A stretch of 33,835 nt of DNA, taken from Vibrio splendidus 12E03. GTDB taxonomy: Bacteria > Pseudomonadota > Gammaproteobacteria > Enterobacterales > Vibrionaceae. The DNA is taken from the NCBI RefSeq assembly GCF_000272105.2, contig NZ_AJZD02000119.1, positions 1-33,835 on the forward strand, given 5' to 3'. Shown here in pieces: positions 8,118-17,207 of this stretch. The notes under the pieces are model-generated. The model was not told the origin of the DNA, searched no databases, and worked only from the letters and a program-made list of their open reading frames with translations. Position 1 is the stretch's first letter. Every line of letters begins with the position of its first letter. The position numbers and the translations under genes are program-made.

Positions 8118-9605
8118 CTATGCCTTTTGGTTCCATAGCTCTAACAAATAGTCATCCGTATAATCATCACTCACAAACGAGTTTTTACTCACAAATTTAT
8201 TCGCTAAATCAATACCCATATCTTTAAGTGATAACATTTCATCCGAGTGAGGTAGGTGGGACGATATTGTATTTAAACCGTCAAAAAACTCGGGGACAGC
8301 AAAACCGCCAAACATCGAATCAATATTTCGGCTATGGAGTCGATAACTAAATAAATAGTGATTAAAAGCAGGGAAACAGCGCCTCAAAATAGTATGCGCG
8401 TACCAATACTCAAATTCAGTTTCTAAGAAATCATATATTTCTTCAAACGTTGGAACGCCATTAAACAAACGAACTAAGCGTAAAGCTTGTTTCCAACTAC
8501 AATGTTTATAGGTTGAACCTGCACTCTCTCCGCTAACCCACGCTTTTGAAAACGTAATCCAATATCGTGAACTATCCTTCCAAAATGTCTTAACTTCAAA
8601 GGCCAACTCTAATTCTTCTACTGTTGCCCCAGACTGAACTTCTCTTGATAGTGCAACTTTTGTATTATGCCAACCAGATCCACTAAATACATCGACCAAA
8701 AATGGTAACTCTCTGGCATGCCAACCAAACTCAATAATACAGTCTACAGCAACAAAACGAGCTCGCTCCTCAAAAGTCAGGCTGTTCTCTAAAGCACTAT
8801 TTCCTGCATTGTCATCATTAACTTGCTCATCATCAACCCACAAGTCATAAAGCTCTAACTCGTTATTATCAGTTACAAATAATTCATCTTCTGGAATTAC
8901 TTCTTCTGCATAACTATAGATATCACTCGCTATATCATCATTCGTATCTTCTTCATTTAATTGTTCGAAAAATCCATCTAGCTCTTCCACTACATAATCA
9001 TCTAAATCCTCTGCTGGGCTCAGCGATTTTCCACTTTGCAGTTCGAGGCTCTTCGTGCAGGGTTTTGGTATGTCAATTCCGACTTGCTTTATAGATGATG
9101 AAGAGTTGACGGGAAGGTCGGCTTCATCCGCCAGATTTAAGGGCTTAAGAAGAACATTTTTTTTCTTAGAACGATGATATATTTTAACTTCCGATTCATC
9201 AGATGAGTTATTCACCTTTCTGTTTAAGCTCAAAGTTTTTCTGGGTGATTTTATTGGTTGAGTACCAGAGCTTTCAAAATTGTACTCAACATCCACTAGC
9301 TCACTTGATTTATCCGCCAAAAAAGAAACATCACTTTCATTAGGCAATTCCATTTCAGAGTGCATAGCAGAAGGTGATAAGTCATAAAAAGCCGCTTCGG
9401 TAAATTCCTTTGCTTTGGCATAGTTTCCAAGTTTGTGGTGGAGATTGCTTAAGATACTAAGTAGCCTTTCTGAACGAGGTTTTTCGCTATGTGCTTGCTC
9501 TAATAACTTAACAGCCAACGTAATTTCATCTCTATCGACTAAACGCGCTGCCCGTATTAAGATATCAGTCTCGCTCAAAAGGGCCATTGGTACAGTATCA
9601 TTCAC
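8118..9605 (-). CDS. TPR-domain protein of unknown function, partner of the SNF2 helicase
   Basis: I do not recognise a family for the whole 495-residue protein. Residues about 8-75 form two tetratricopeptide-like helical pairs (AVKLLEQAHSEKPRSERLL, then a second pair including NYAKAKEFTEAA). Residues about 90-270 are polar and mostly acidic, with many Asp/Glu/Ser, probably disordered. Residues about 280-495 are aromatic-rich and look folded, with WHARELPFLVDVF and a YWYAHTILRRCFPAFNHYLF segment. There is no signal peptide or membrane segment. The start is GTG at 9605 with GGTGG eight bases upstream; ATG at 9587 is an alternative. It precedes the SNF2 gene by 22 bases, so the two are probably co-expressed. 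A recognition or adaptor role for the helicase is possible but unproven. Confidence 0.65.
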   Translation of the reverse strand: MNDTVPMALLSETDILIRAARLVDRDEITLAVKLLEQAHSEKPRSERLLSILSNLHHKLGNYAKAKEFTEAAFYDLSPSAMHSEMELPNESDVSFLADKSSELVDVEYNFESSGTQPIKSPRKTLSLNRKVNNSSDESEVKIYHRSKKKNVLLKPLNLADEADLPVNSSSSIKQVGIDIPKPCTKSLELQSGKSLSPAEDLDDYVVEELDGFFEQLNEEDTNDDIASDIYSYAEEVIPEDELFVTDNNELELYDLWVDDEQVNDDNAGNSALENSLTFEERARFVAVDCIIEFGWHARELPFLVDVFSGSGWHNTKVALSREVQSGATVEELELAFEVKTFWKDSSRYWITFSKAWVSGESAGSTYKHCSWKQALRLVRLFNGVPTFEEIYDFLETEFEYWYAHTILRRCFPAFNHYLFSYRLHSRNIDSMFGGFAVPEFFDGLNTISSHLPHSDEMLSLKDMGIDLANKFVSKNSFVSDDYTDDYLLELWNQKA

Positions 9606-9691
9606 CTAAATTTCCACCATTTACAGTCAAGAACATTCTTAAAAACTTCAAAAAATCACAGGCCATTTATCTACAATCTCATACAGATTCT

Positions 9692-12600
9692 CTAAGCACT
9701 CTTACTCTCTTCAACCACAGCATTCGCATTCACCTTGCGAATCACTCCAAACAGCTCTACCACGGTGCCTTCATCGAAGAAGCCATAAGCGCTTTCACCA
9801 TGGTTATCAGTAAATGGTGGCTCGAAGAGTTGTGACATATCGAGAATGCCGTTATTAACTAAGTAATCGATCACTTGATCGACGAATTGAATCTGTTCAG
9901 CGTTGTAAGACTCTGCATCAAGGAAGCTACTGAATGCTTCTTTGGCTGCATTCATGTCTAAACCTATGAGTTCACGGATAAACGTGCCTAGCGGCTTCTC
10001 TTGTAAGATCTTCTCACGGTAAGCTTCCACGTCGCTCATACCGCTTGCATCCAGTAGTAAGCCTTCTAAGACGTCTAAATCGGCTTGAGTGATGGATTTA
10101 TTGCGCTTGAGCTTTTGAATCGTTAGCTGATCTTGGTGGTCTTGAATATAGAGCTCAATTTTCTTGCGATACTGGGCTAAATCAACGCTTGGATTCTTGT
10201 ACACGTTTGTCACGTCATGGACACCTTGAACTTCGTCTTCAAAATTGGTGTACACCATCTCTTTTTTATCTTTGTCCAACGCAAACATTAGATTTCGTAA
10301 CTTACGACGTAGCTCTTCAAGCGTCACTAAATGGATATCTTGCCAAAACTCTTGGGTCTGAATATCTTGGATAAGTTGCAGCTGCGCTTGTACTGCTGGA
10401 ATCGTCGATTTCGCTTCAAGCTGCTCAGCAAACTCAACCACTCGTCCGCGGCTTGTTTCAGACAACATACCTTTCTCTAACAGGTCCAATTGCATGGTTA
10501 ACACCAAGCTATCGAAACGGTGTGATAAGTGATTAAGTTGCTCATCAGAATTAAACGCTTCAGCTTCAGTTGGTAGCGCAGAGATTTGGCTCTCTAGCTC
10601 TGTAAACTTGGTATCATCAATATTGTCCCAATGATCTCTTTCTAAGAAGGGCTCTACCGATTGGCGCTTTGGTCTTACGATAAAGTTATCGAGATTCATA
10701 CCACTCACAAGGTGATGCAACATGTCCAATTGATAGCGGTTTAGCTCTGTATAGCGCTCACAGTCTTCAGGGTTTTGTTCGCGAAACTCGTCATTATTTA
10801 GCTGGTCATTGATCAATGTACTAAGCAGAACGCGCTTCTCGAATACCTGTTGAGTAACGGGTTTTGCTACACCCACAGCTATGCCTTCGGGGTTCGCATC
10901 GAAATACTCAAAGTTCTGACAGTAATCGAAGACCTTGAACGTCTTTTTGTCATCATTCGGACCAAAGAGGTCTTTACACAAACGTGTGCCACGGCCAATC
11001 ATCTGCGTAAATTTCACTTTAGAACGGATGACTTTGAAGAACACAAGGTTCACCACTTCCGGTACATCAATACCGGTATCCAACATATCTACAGAAATTG
11101 CGATACGGCAGGTTGGGTTCTTCGGGTCGAACTCATCAATTTTGTTTTCGTCACCACCAAATTCATCGATTAGGCTTTGGGCGTAGGTTTCTTTGAAAGT
11201 AATGACGCGTGCGAGCTTGCCTGCCCATTTCGGATAGTTCTTATTGAACATCTTCTCAAGGAAAACGGCGTGATCATTATTGGCTGCAAAGATGATGGTC
11301 TTACCTATAACATCACCACCTTCAACATGGATACCACCTCGATCATCTTTACTCATTAACTGAGCAAACATTTTTTCTGCGGTATCTTCGTTAAACAGAA
11401 ACTTATTCACTTCTGATGGCAATACTTCGTCGCGATCTTCCAGTTCGGCTTTGTTTTCCCACTCTTCCTGCTCTTCGTCTGACAGATCTTTGTACTTCAC
11501 GCCCTCACGTAAAAACTTAGTCGCAACAGAGATTTTGGTCGGTGGTACAAGGTAGCCTTGGTCATACGCTTTATCGTCTTCATAAGCGTAGGTTGGCATC
11601 CCTTTTTGTAGTTCGAAAATGCCATAGGTATCTTTTTCAACCTCATCTTTTGGTGTCGCGGTTAAGCCCACTAAGAAGCCGTCAAAATACTCAAAAATTT
11701 GGCGATACTTGGAATAGACTGAGCGGTGCGCTTCATCGACAATAATCAAATCAAAATGACCGACACCAAACGGACGTTCATCTGAACCACGGTCCAATAG
11801 ATTCTTCATGGTTGGGTAGGTAGAGAAATACAAACGGCTGTCGATGTTATTCTTGCTCTGCCCTGAATCCAAAATTGAACAACTTACACGAGGCAGTAGC
11901 TTAACGAAGTTCTTCTTAGCTTGGGTAAGCAATGCATTACGGTCGGCAAGGAACAGAACGTTCTTAACCCAATCGTTTTTCACCAACAAATCAACAAGGC
12001 TGATCACGGTACGCGTTTTCCCCGTACCCGTTGCCATTACAAATAAACCTTTACGCTCATGTTCTAGCTCAAAGTCCTGCAATAATTTGGTGATGGCTGA
12101 CTTTTGATAGTGACGGTTGGTGATCTCGTTATTAATAACAAGATTGTTGTTAGGCATACCACTTTCAAAGAAAGGTTTACGATCGGTACGACGCTTCACC
12201 ATAAGCTCAAGTTCGGCCTTGGTGTAAAAACCCTGAACTTGACGAGGCGGGTAGAAATGATCATCCCACAGATGGGTATCATAGCCATTGGTATAGAAGA
12301 TAACTGGGCGTACACCACATTGGTCTGCTAGACAATTAGCATATAGTTCAGCTTGTCGCTTACCTTCTTCTGGACTGATGTTAGCGCGTTTTGCCTCCAC
12401 CACCGCTAAGGCTGTGCCGTCGTCTCCCCAGAGTACATAATCGACAAAACCGTTTCCTTTAGGGTTGACCTTTGAGATAGGCATTCCTGATACAGGGTAT
12501 TCACGGTCACGTTTATGTTCTAGCTTCCAGCCAGCTTCGTGTAGAAGTACATCGATAAGATAAGTTCGAGTTTCTTCCTCGTTATAATCGTGCGCATCGG

Positions 12601-13312
12601 TGACTTTTTCAGCACTTTGTTTAGCTTGCTCTATCTGCTCAAGTAATGCTTGGTTTGCCGCTTTTAACGTTTCGTTCTCTTTAAGTTGCTGTAAGTAGGC
12701 TTCACGCTCGACTTTGTCGTCTTGCTCTAGCTGCTTCTCTAGCTCTTTAACCCGTTTAATGCTGCTCAGGGCTTTGGTCGCCACGGTGGCATCAATCGAC
12801 ACTTGTTGTGGGATAAGCGCTTCATCAAACGGTTGAACGACAAATTGGTTACGGTTCAACTCTCTGTTTGCAAAAGCGGGTGTATAGGTACGAATAAACC
12901 AATACAGCACATGGTGCAGCTCTTTCACCGCTTGTAGGGCATCACGCTGTGGCAGCGTCGTTTTACTGTGAACCGCTTCGTTACCCACTTGGATCACTAG
13001 CTTGAGCTTAGGAAACAAGTGAGTTTCTAAATTTTGCTTAAAGTCCTTGTCATGAATAAGCGACATTAAAGTCGCATCATGACGTGGACGAGCAAGCCAA
13101 TTATCAATATCAAATACGGTTTCAACCATTAACTCCAATGCATTTCGAGCATAAAAGCCTGCAATGCGCGGATCAGTTTTGATGTTGCTTTCCGCATTTT
13201 GGGCACGAGTTTGAATCTCGGCGCAACGCGTGGTGTACACATCGTTGCCGCCGTTAAGGGCAACATCCATAAAGCCGAAGTTGCTCGTTGAACCGTTAAC
13301 CGTATCTGACAT
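9692..13312 (-). CDS. hsdR: Type I restriction enzyme R subunit
   Basis: HsdR is the translocase and nuclease subunit of a type I restriction system. At 1206 residues it has the EcoEI-like layout. A DUF4145-like region occupies about 40-145 (RNALELMVE and a conserved HS motif) and a coiled coil about 180-240. The HSDR nuclease domain has D291 and E306-A-K308 (VDYVLWG...VVEAKR). The helicase core has ATGTGKT (427-433), DEAH (526-529) and TAT (551-553), and later GIDVPEV and QMIGRGTRL for motifs V and VI. The C-terminal third is the helical region that contacts HsdM. All catalytic motifs are intact. It is the last gene of hsdM-hsdS-hsdR, 47 bases after hsdS, and starts with ATG. Confidence 0.95.
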   Translation of the reverse strand: MSDTVNGSTSNFGFMDVALNGGNDVYTTRCAEIQTRAQNAESNIKTDPRIAGFYARNALELMVETVFDIDNWLARPRHDATLMSLIHDKDFKQNLETHLFPKLKLVIQVGNEAVHSKTTLPQRDALQAVKELHHVLYWFIRTYTPAFANRELNRNQFVVQPFDEALIPQQVSIDATVATKALSSIKRVKELEKQLEQDDKVEREAYLQQLKENETLKAANQALLEQIEQAKQSAEKVTDAHDYNEEETRTYLIDVLLHEAGWKLEHKRDREYPVSGMPISKVNPKGNGFVDYVLWGDDGTALAVVEAKRANISPEEGKRQAELYANCLADQCGVRPVIFYTNGYDTHLWDDHFYPPRQVQGFYTKAELELMVKRRTDRKPFFESGMPNNNLVINNEITNRHYQKSAITKLLQDFELEHERKGLFVMATGTGKTRTVISLVDLLVKNDWVKNVLFLADRNALLTQAKKNFVKLLPRVSCSILDSGQSKNNIDSRLYFSTYPTMKNLLDRGSDERPFGVGHFDLIIVDEAHRSVYSKYRQIFEYFDGFLVGLTATPKDEVEKDTYGIFELQKGMPTYAYEDDKAYDQGYLVPPTKISVATKFLREGVKYKDLSDEEQEEWENKAELEDRDEVLPSEVNKFLFNEDTAEKMFAQLMSKDDRGGIHVEGGDVIGKTIIFAANNDHAVFLEKMFNKNYPKWAGKLARVITFKETYAQSLIDEFGGDENKIDEFDPKNPTCRIAISVDMLDTGIDVPEVVNLVFFKVIRSKVKFTQMIGRGTRLCKDLFGPNDDKKTFKVFDYCQNFEYFDANPEGIAVGVAKPVTQQVFEKRVLLSTLINDQLNNDEFREQNPEDCERYTELNRYQLDMLHHLVSGMNLDNFIVRPKRQSVEPFLERDHWDNIDDTKFTELESQISALPTEAEAFNSDEQLNHLSHRFDSLVLTMQLDLLEKGMLSETSRGRVVEFAEQLEAKSTIPAVQAQLQLIQDIQTQEFWQDIHLVTLEELRRKLRNLMFALDKDKKEMVYTNFEDEVQGVHDVTNVYKNPSVDLAQYRKKIELYIQDHQDQLTIQKLKRNKSITQADLDVLEGLLLDASGMSDVEAYREKILQEKPLGTFIRELIGLDMNAAKEAFSSFLDAESYNAEQIQFVDQVIDYLVNNGILDMSQLFEPPFTDNHGESAYGFFDEGTVVELFGVIRKVNANAVVEESKSA

Positions 13313-13359
13313 TGAATTTCCTTTTTACATCACAGCTCTTTAGGTAAAGCCATTATTCG

Positions 13360-14532
13360 TTATAGGTTTAGCTCGCCTTTGAAGGCTTTTTGCATGAGAG
13401 CATTGAACATATTGTTAGACTCACTCAACCTATGCGCTGATGTAATTTTGTTAGTTTCAACTTCACTTAAAAATTTCTCGTATTCTTTTTGTTCTTCAAG
13501 AGGGGGAGACAACAGCATTAAGGATTTCAACTTAGTGACATTAATTCCGGCCATAATTGCGCCTTGACTAATAAGCTTTAATTGCCCTTCTACGTCTTTA
13601 CTATACATAAACTGCTTTTGTAGAAAAGATGCAGACACTGTGCTGCTGCAAGGCCGTATTCTTAATAAATCAGAATGCATAATCCCACTTTGAAGATTGT
13701 CAGGATAAATGTAACAGTTACCTACATTTCCCTTTCTCGTCATCACAATGTCACCACCAACAATAGAATACGCCTTAAGGTCTAACGCCTTTTCATGAGA
13801 AACATACTCAACCGTAGGTTTTTCGAAGCCAGAGTTAACATGCTTTATCCCCCATAATGGCACCCCTTCAGTGGTAAATTCAGATTTACCTAATTGAGTG
13901 CCAAAAGGGCCACATTTGATGTCATCTTTATCTGCCACTAACTCCAATAAAGGGCGTTTATCCCACCCCTTAGGATTCGTCACCGGATCACCAAACATAT
14001 CAATAAACACTGACTGAGCGAGGCTGTTTAGCTCTTGTTCCATTTGTTGACAGTCTTTACGCAGTTGGTCAGCTTCTTCTAGCACCGCTGCGATTTGCTT
14101 TTGGGTTTCTAGTGGAGGGAGTGGGATTTCAAGTGATTCGATTACTTTCTTATTTATTTGAGGAAAGGTCGAACCCGTTGAATTTCGATATAATTCATCT
14201 TCAATTGATGCGATAAAGTACCATAAGTATTTTGAGTCTAACTTTTCATCATGGACTCTAAGCCCCGCAACACCGCGCCCGAGGCAATATTCTTTATCCG
14301 CCCAGTTCAAATCACCAATCGTAGCTCGAACACAAATTATGATGTCGCCTTTTTTACATAGCTTTGTAGGTTCAAGTGTTGCTTTCTTTGGTCGAGGAAA
14401 TACATCGCCATAGTCTGCTGCGCCAGCTATGAGTGGCACACCGCTATCGAGCTCTACATATGTAGAACCTTTAGGTGCAGAACCCATATCGATTTGGCAG
14501 ATAGTTGATAAATTAACTAGAGGCCAGCTCAT
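13360..14532 (-). CDS. hsdS: Type I restriction-modification specificity subunit
   Basis: HsdS chooses the bipartite DNA sequence that the complex methylates or restricts. The 390 residues contain two target-recognition domains (about 1-150 and 190-350). Each is followed by a conserved helical spacer: IPLPPLETQKQIAAVLEEAD near 135-154, and LLSPPLEEQKEYEKFLSEVE near 342-361. The repeated arrangement is typical of a full-length, two-half HsdS. The ATG overlaps the hsdM stop by four bases (ATGA), so translation is coupled. The target sequence cannot be deduced by eye. The recognition domains are the fastest-evolving part of such systems. Confidence 0.93.
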   Translation of the reverse strand: MSWPLVNLSTICQIDMGSAPKGSTYVELDSGVPLIAGAADYGDVFPRPKKATLEPTKLCKKGDIIICVRATIGDLNWADKEYCLGRGVAGLRVHDEKLDSKYLWYFIASIEDELYRNSTGSTFPQINKKVIESLEIPLPPLETQKQIAAVLEEADQLRKDCQQMEQELNSLAQSVFIDMFGDPVTNPKGWDKRPLLELVADKDDIKCGPFGTQLGKSEFTTEGVPLWGIKHVNSGFEKPTVEYVSHEKALDLKAYSIVGGDIVMTRKGNVGNCYIYPDNLQSGIMHSDLLRIRPCSSTVSASFLQKQFMYSKDVEGQLKLISQGAIMAGINVTKLKSLMLLSPPLEEQKEYEKFLSEVETNKITSAHRLSESNNMFNALMQKAFKGELNL

Positions 14533-16139
14533 TTCAGCAACCCTTCTAAATCAGCTAATCCCTTCGCCATACTATCTTGTAGCGTTTTAATGCGTTTCAA
14601 AATGTCTTGCGGCGCATCGTATTGCACTTCTTCGTACACCACTTCTTTGTAACGATTGAGGCTTAGGTCAAAGTCGTTACTGGTAATGGCATCGACTGGC
14701 ACCATAAAGCTCTGCTCTGTCTTTTGGCGTGTGTATTCTGGGCTGTCGACGTTTGGTGTGTTGTCTTCATTGGTCAGGGTTTTAAAGCGTTCAATGATAT
14801 CGGCAATGTTGCTTTGCTCGTGATTTGGCACTTCGCCATCTTTAAAAAGCTGACTACGTTTATCATCTAACGAGAAACCATCGGCTTGCATGTCGTAGAA
14901 CCAAACATTATCTGTACCGCCACTGTTGGTTTTGGTGAATATAAGAATGGCAGTACTTACCCCAGCGTAGGGCTTGAATACACCAGAAGGCAGTGAAATT
15001 ACCGCTTCTAATTTCTGCTTAGATACAATTTGCTCACGAATCGCTTTATGCGCTTTAGTCGAACCAAATAGCACACCATCAGGGATGATAACGGCAGCGC
15101 GGCCACCGACTTTGAGCATACGAAGAATTAGGGCTAAGAACAGTAGCTCTGATTTCTCAGTTGGCTTTTTCTTTTTAACCTCAACCTGAATTTCATTGCC
15201 GTCTTCGTCAATTTCAGTTGTGAACTTCGGTGCCGTTTTCTTTACTACTGGATTTTTACCTAAGGCACGCAGCAAATCTGGAGCGACAATGTCGAAATCA
15301 ACAGAGCCTTTAAACGGCGGGTTTGCAAGAATAAGGTTATAGGCTTCTGAGATATTCTCGTCACCTTGGTCTTGCAAGCTATCACGGTAATGGACGCTAG
15401 GGTTTTCAATACCGTGCAATAGCATGTTCATCGCGCCAATGCGCAGCATGTGTTTGTCAAAATCAAAGCCAGTAAACATCTCATTGTTAAAGTGCTTACG
15501 GTTATCTGGCTTATTCACTTCTTTCGCGTGATGCTCTTCAACATACTCGACAGCTGCCATCAAGAAGCCACAGGTGCCCGATGACGGGTCACAGATAGTG
15601 TCACCCACTTTTGGCTGCATCAGCTCAACCATCATTTGGATGATGTTACGCGGGGTACGGAACTGACCGTTCACGCCCGACTGTTGCAATTTGCTTAACA
15701 AGTACTCGTACAGATCGCCTTTAGTGTCTTTGTCGTCCATGTTAATAGCGCTAAGAAGCTGCACCACCTGATCCAATAGCTTTGAAGATGGGATCATAAA
15801 AATCGCATCTTTCATGTGCTCAGCAAAACTGCCTTCGTTTTGTAAAGTTTTGATTTTTGGAAATACTTGCTCACGGACGATGTCCATCATCACATCTGGA
15901 TCTTTGTCTTTAAAGTTACTCCAGCGAAGGGCTTGCTCATCAGGCGTAAACGTTGGGTTATTCAACGGTAGACCTGTTGCTTGGCTACGACGTTCTGCGG
16001 TCTTTTGCAACTCATCTAAACGACGAATAAACAGCAGGTAGGAGATCTGCTCGATCACTGAGATTGGGTTAGCGACGCCGCCTGTCCAAAACATTTCCCA
16101 AACTTGGTCAATCTGATTACGAATTTTGCCTGTTAGCAT
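14529..16139 (-). CDS. hsdM: Type I restriction-modification methyltransferase subunit
   Basis: HsdM is an N6-adenine methyltransferase using S-adenosylmethionine. It protects host DNA and, with HsdS, forms the core of the restriction complex. The 536 residues carry the N-terminal helical domain (about 1-150), the AdoMet-binding motif DPSSGTCGF (184-192) and the catalytic NPPF motif (273-276). A GLFG-like segment and a long C-terminal helical tail follow. All motifs are intact, so the enzyme should be active. It is the first gene of the hsd operon. The promoter must lie in the 195-bp gap shared with the divergent GIY-YIG gene. Confidence 0.95.
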   Translation of the reverse strand: MLTGKIRNQIDQVWEMFWTGGVANPISVIEQISYLLFIRRLDELQKTAERRSQATGLPLNNPTFTPDEQALRWSNFKDKDPDVMMDIVREQVFPKIKTLQNEGSFAEHMKDAIFMIPSSKLLDQVVQLLSAINMDDKDTKGDLYEYLLSKLQQSGVNGQFRTPRNIIQMMVELMQPKVGDTICDPSSGTCGFLMAAVEYVEEHHAKEVNKPDNRKHFNNEMFTGFDFDKHMLRIGAMNMLLHGIENPSVHYRDSLQDQGDENISEAYNLILANPPFKGSVDFDIVAPDLLRALGKNPVVKKTAPKFTTEIDEDGNEIQVEVKKKKPTEKSELLFLALILRMLKVGGRAAVIIPDGVLFGSTKAHKAIREQIVSKQKLEAVISLPSGVFKPYAGVSTAILIFTKTNSGGTDNVWFYDMQADGFSLDDKRSQLFKDGEVPNHEQSNIADIIERFKTLTNEDNTPNVDSPEYTRQKTEQSFMVPVDAITSNDFDLSLNRYKEVVYEEVQYDAPQDILKRIKTLQDSMAKGLADLEGLLK

Positions 16140-16334
16140 GGTGATTCTCTTTGGTAAATTGTTACCTTCTTAACAAGAAGAAAACAACTTAGTGATGTGT
16201 AGGTCTATAGCGCGATTTTATCATACATAGCCAGCTATACGTTAATGTGCATCACATTGAATTGATCATAAATAAAAGTGCTATTTTTTATTCAGTTAGA
16301 TAGTATTTAGCGCATCGATTATTGTTAAAAGTGA
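16140..16334. promoter_or_regulatory. Divergent promoter region between hsdM and the GIY-YIG gene
   Basis: This 195-bp A+T-rich gap must hold promoters for both hsdM (minus) and the nuclease gene (plus). It has a short inverted repeat ATGTG-CAT-CACAT near 16243-16255, too compact for a CRP site. A single ACTTAG half-site (about 16188) lacks its partner, so the hsd operon does not look like part of the Xre regulon. I see no clear -35/-10 pair. Confidence 0.4.
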
Positions 16335-17207
16335 ATGATGATGACTAGAGGAACGCAACTCAAAATATACTTGGCGAACGGCTCTGTGACAGGTATTCGA
16401 CATGCTGAAATTGTGAACTGGACAGGTCAGGCTATTGCGGTTCCTAGAGTACACATCAAAGAGCTCTCTGAATGGGAAGAAACTCAGCGGCCCGGGGTTT
16501 ACTTTTTATTTGGTTACAACGCAGAGAGTGGCAATAGCCTTGTTTACGTTGGAGAAGCTGAACATATTCAAAAACGCTTATCACAACATTTAGCAGGCAA
16601 AGAGTTCTGGAATGAAGCCATTTGCTTTACGAACAAAGATGAAAACTTAACGAAAGCACACGTTAAGTATCTTGAAGCTCGTTTAATCGAAATTATCTTA
16701 GAGTCAAAACGATACGACCTCGATAATGACAAGCAACCACCGACATCTTCATTACCCAGAGGTGAAAGAGACGCCATGGAGACTTTTATTGACAACATTC
16801 GCACTGTTATCGGTTCTTTAGGGCACAAGCTGTTGGAATCGAAGGTGTCTCAAACGAATGCTCCCTTACCAAGCGAACCAGAGAGTATGGTGCTGCAGCT
16901 CAAGGTAAAAAAAGTCAATGCTAAGGCAATGCTTACGGATGAAGGCATTGTCGTTTTGAAAGGGTCTCAGGCACTAACAATAGCTCAGCCTAGTTTATCT
17001 AAAGGCTATACGAAGCTACGTAGTAACCTAGAAGATAAAGGGATTCTAGCGTCATCAGGAGACCGCCTAGTAGCAACCGAAGACATTCTATTTACTAGCG
17101 CCTCTCAAGCCGCCGCAGTGCTGCTTGGCTACCTTTGCAGCGGACCCGACTATTGGAGAAGTACTACGGGTAAAACACTGAAAGAAATTGAAGCGGAATC
17201 TATTTAG
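16335..17207 (+). CDS. GIY-YIG nuclease-domain protein with DUF4357-like C-terminus
   Basis: The 290-residue protein has a GIY-YIG endonuclease fold in its first half. GVYFLF (from residue 54) and YVG (71-73) form the signature, R81 lies in the IQKRLSQHL helix, and E115 (KYLEARLIE) is the expected metal-binding glutamate. Residues about 200-285 resemble DUF4357, a small domain often fused to GIY-YIG or found in restriction loci (LKGSQALT, GYTKLRSNLEDKGIL, SQAAAVLLGY). It is transcribed divergently from hsdM and its stop overlaps the helicase stop on the other strand by two bases. The context suggests an accessory nuclease of the restriction island. It could act on DNA of invaders, but no partner is proven. 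The start is the first of three consecutive ATGs. Confidence 0.85.
   Translation: MMMTRGTQLKIYLANGSVTGIRHAEIVNWTGQAIAVPRVHIKELSEWEETQRPGVYFLFGYNAESGNSLVYVGEAEHIQKRLSQHLAGKEFWNEAICFTNKDENLTKAHVKYLEARLIEIILESKRYDLDNDKQPPTSSLPRGERDAMETFIDNIRTVIGSLGHKLLESKVSQTNAPLPSEPESMVLQLKVKKVNAKAMLTDEGIVVLKGSQALTIAQPSLSKGYTKLRSNLEDKGILASSGDRLVATEDILFTSASQAAAVLLGYLCSGPDYWRSTTGKTLKEIEAESI

Noticed and set aside
5273..9605. A DISARM system
   Set aside because: No DrmA, DrmB or DrmC and no DISARM-type methyltransferase accompany the helicase.
16243..16255. CRP site in the hsdM/GIY-YIG gap (ATGTG-CAT-CACAT)
   Set aside because: A CRP site needs TGTGA-N6-TCACA; here the half-sites are only three bases apart.
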